From positions 1 through 7,148 of the forward strand of contig DBTP01000050.1 in NCBI GenBank assembly GCA_002307115.1: a stretch of DNA of 7,148 nt, written 5' to 3'. Made by a program: the position numbers and the translations under genes. This stretch comes from Fibrobacter sp. UBA1313 (GTDB taxonomy: Bacteria; Fibrobacterota; Fibrobacteria; Fibrobacterales; Fibrobacteraceae). This document shows positions 5,229 through 7,148 of this stretch, one piece after another. The notes beneath the pieces were generated by a model. The model searched no databases. It was given only the letters and a program-made list of their open reading frames with translations, and was not told the origin of the DNA. How positions within the stretch are numbered: position 1 is the stretch's first letter; every line of letters starts with the position of its first letter.

Positions 5229-7148
5229 TTAAATCAGCGATTTGCCCCGTTTTCTCATAATAAATTTCACTATTTCAAACCACGTTATAGAAAGCAAACC
5301 TATCACTGCCGCAGAGAGTAACGCCCAAACCGGCACTGAAGAGAAGTGAAATAGATTTTGCAAGAATGGAACAGACACAATCAGAGCTAAGAAAATGGAT
5401 ACAATACCGATGATCCAAGGGACAGATACATTCTTCACTGTTGCCGAGTAGAATACGCTATGAGTCCAAGAGCGATTGGTCATAATCACCGCGAGATTAG
5501 ACATTACGAGGCACACAAAGGCAAGCGCCCTTTGCGCGTCTATTCCAAAGCCCAATTTGCCCGCACCAATCCAAGTAGCGAGTACCAAAAGCAAGGATAC
5601 AAATCCATGTAAAAGGCTCATCGTTACCGTTCGGGTGCTGAAAAGCGACTCGTCCGATTTCCGTGGAGGACGCTTCATGATGCCCTCTTCGCCAGGTTCT
5701 CCTTCAAAAATGATAGAACACGCAGGGTCGATAAGTAGTTCCAAGAACACAATATGCACTGGCAACAAGACGACCTCTGTCCATTGGAAAACCACGGGGA
5801 GAATGGACATCCCCGCAATCGGGATATGCACACTCACAATGTAAGACATCGCCTTTTTAAGATTGTCAAAAATGCGACGCCCTGTTTGCACTGCCGACAC
5901 AATGGAAGAAAAATCATCATCCAATAAAACCAGAGCGGAAGCCTCTCTCGCCACATCGGTTCCGCGCTGACCCATGGCGACGCCGATATTCGCGGCCTTT
6001 AATGCAGGAGCATCATTGACACCATCACCCGTCATGGCGACCATTTCACCATTCGCTTTGAGAGCCTGTACTAGGGCGAGTTTCTGTTCTGGAACCACAC
6101 GAGCAAAGACGTTGCAATCCTTGACGCGTTCACACAATTCGGTCTCACTCCAAGTTTCAATTTCTGCACCCGTAATGGAAACATCGGGGTTTACGAGGCC
6201 TATCTGGCGAGCGATATTCGATGCGGTTTTGGGGTAATCCCCCGTAATCATCACCACGCGAATTCCCGCTTCATGACAAAGTTTTACGGCACCGGGAACG
6301 GCGGGGCGAATTGGATCCGCAAGAGCCACCAGTCCCAAGAACTTAAAATCAAAGTCGTGTTGGCCCGGAGGGAGTTCATGACCAAGATCATACCTTCCAG
6401 AGGCAACGCCCAAAATGCGCAAGCCCTGCTCCGCCATCTTCGAAATTTGCACCGAAATATTTTCCCGGACGGAGGGTTCTAAATGGCAAAGATCCATGAT
6501 GGTTTCAGGAGCGCCCTTAGCGGCGACATCCAGGCAGTTTTCTTCTGCAGGCTTCCAGACATTTGTCACCGACAAAAATTCCCGAGAAAGCGGATACTCA
6601 CGAATAATATCCCAAGCCGGATGAAGGTGCCCTGCATCGATCACAGAACTTTCCCCAAGAGCGACAAACGCTTTTTCCATGGGATCAAAAGGATCTTTTC
6701 TGCTCGCAAGAATTCCCCATTCTACAAGTTCATGAAAATCCTCGGGTAATGTTTTCTTTTGAAGAGGATCGATATTGAACTCTTTCCCATCCACCCAAAG
6801 GCCCGCAATGCTCATCTTATTTTGTGTGATAGTTCCTGTTTTATCCGAACAGAGAATCGTTGCTGCGCCAAGACTTTCCACGGCACTCATGCGGCGGGCA
6901 AGCACATGCTTTTTAGAAATTCTCCAGGCGCCAAGAGCCAAGAATACGGTAAGCACCACAGGGAATTCTTCAGGGAGCATCGCCATTGCGAGGGTAATGC
7001 CTGCAAGGATACCGCCCAACCAATTACCGCGCGTGATCCCGAATACAACCATGATCAAAACGCACATCAAAGCCGCAAGAATAAAAATGTAGCGGACAAT
7101 TTTACCCGTCTCATTCTGAAGAGGGGTTCTTTCTTTGACGAGAGAACC
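5229..7148 (-). CDS. Type II cation-translocating P-type ATPase, C-terminal part, N-terminus outside window
   Basis: The frame is open from the window edge (7148) to TAA at 5229, giving the last 639 residues; the TTG and ATG near 7070 are internal. Motifs in order, numbered from the edge, are: VKERTPLQ of the actuator-to-helix-3 linker (4-11); PEEFP in helix 4 (59-63); the phosphorylation site DKTGT with Asp102; the nucleotide-domain KGAPE (211-215); DPIRP (278-282); TGD (302-304); the hinge TGDGVNDAPALK (373-384); then about six C-terminal helices. The actuator TGE loop and the first helices are missing. The layout matches P2-type ATPases that pump cations across the inner membrane, most often annotated as calcium or magnesium transporters. 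The ion site is not that of SERCA: helix 5 has SVHIPIAG and helix 6 has LELLIDPACS in place of the usual Asn/Glu and Asn/Asp sets, so the transported ion is uncertain. A strong terminator follows the stop. Confidence 0.92.
   Translation of the reverse strand, partial: GSLVKERTPLQNETGKIVRYIFILAALMCVLIMVVFGITRGNWLGGILAGITLAMAMLPEEFPVVLTVFLALGAWRISKKHVLARRMSAVESLGAATILCSDKTGTITQNKMSIAGLWVDGKEFNIDPLQKKTLPEDFHELVEWGILASRKDPFDPMEKAFVALGESSVIDAGHLHPAWDIIREYPLSREFLSVTNVWKPAEENCLDVAAKGAPETIMDLCHLEPSVRENISVQISKMAEQGLRILGVASGRYDLGHELPPGQHDFDFKFLGLVALADPIRPAVPGAVKLCHEAGIRVVMITGDYPKTASNIARQIGLVNPDVSITGAEIETWSETELCERVKDCNVFARVVPEQKLALVQALKANGEMVAMTGDGVNDAPALKAANIGVAMGQRGTDVAREASALVLLDDDFSSIVSAVQTGRRIFDNLKKAMSYIVSVHIPIAGMSILPVVFQWTEVVLLPVHIVFLELLIDPACSIIFEGEPGEEGIMKRPPRKSDESLFSTRTVTMSLLHGFVSLLLVLATWIGAGKLGFGIDAQRALAFVCLVMSNLAVIMTNRSWTHSVFYSATVKNVSVPWIIGIVSIFLALIVSVPFLQNLFHFSSVPVWALLSAAVIGLLSITWFEIVKFIMRKRGKSLI

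Noticed and set aside
6775..7092. Plus-strand open frame of 105 residues inside the ATPase gene.
   Set aside because: It is the mirror of the phosphorylation-site region of the ATPase; no independent coding evidence.
1..7148. tRNA, rRNA, CRISPR array, insertion sequence, phage or toxin-antitoxin content.
   Set aside because: No cloverleaf-like segments, regularly spaced repeats, transposase motifs or small paired toxin-antitoxin genes were seen by reading both strands.

Overview
The window holds five protein genes in ordinary bacterial layout, with intermediate base composition and no RNA gene, CRISPR array, insertion sequence or phage gene that I can see. The protein set suggests a member of the Fibrobacteres-Chlorobi-Bacteroidetes group, perhaps a Fibrobacter relative. 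The set includes a COG2509-type flavoprotein, a DUF2156 protein joined to a GNAT domain, a PEEFP-type P-type ATPase and a MATE exporter. A TAnnTTTG-like element upstream of the MATE gene fits the same group. The assignment is inference from family resemblance; nothing in the window proves the genus.

Left part, plus strand (3-1641): the 3' end of an FAD-dependent dehydrogenase-like gene is followed after 10 bp by an RluC-type 23S rRNA pseudouridine synthase. They probably share one transcript. A 190-bp gap follows, where this transcript meets the next gene head-on. The gap holds several inverted repeats, a plausible minus-strand terminator and promoter-like elements that serve no visible gene.

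Middle part, minus strand (1832-4902): a three-part protein (DUF2156, then GNAT, then an Eis/SCP2-like tail) lies 131 bp downstream of a 12-helix MATE transporter gene. The two face the same way, but the first has its own credible promoter and ribosome binding site. The start of the MATE gene is unusual. A 7-codon mini-ORF with a good Shine-Dalgarno and an A8 run overlaps the MATE start codon. Twenty bases inside the gene lies a perfect hairpin whose arms are an anti-Shine-Dalgarno and a Shine-Dalgarno sequence.

Right part, minus strand (5163-7148): the C-terminal two thirds of a type II cation P-type ATPase, closed by a clear intrinsic terminator. The 326-bp gap between it and the MATE gene is AT-rich and carries the presumed MATE promoter and leader.

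As a whole the region looks like chromosomal housekeeping and transport genes, not a mobile or defence island. No clearly new multi-gene system is visible. The items most worth a second look are the start region of the MATE gene and the DUF2156-GNAT-SCP2 fusion.
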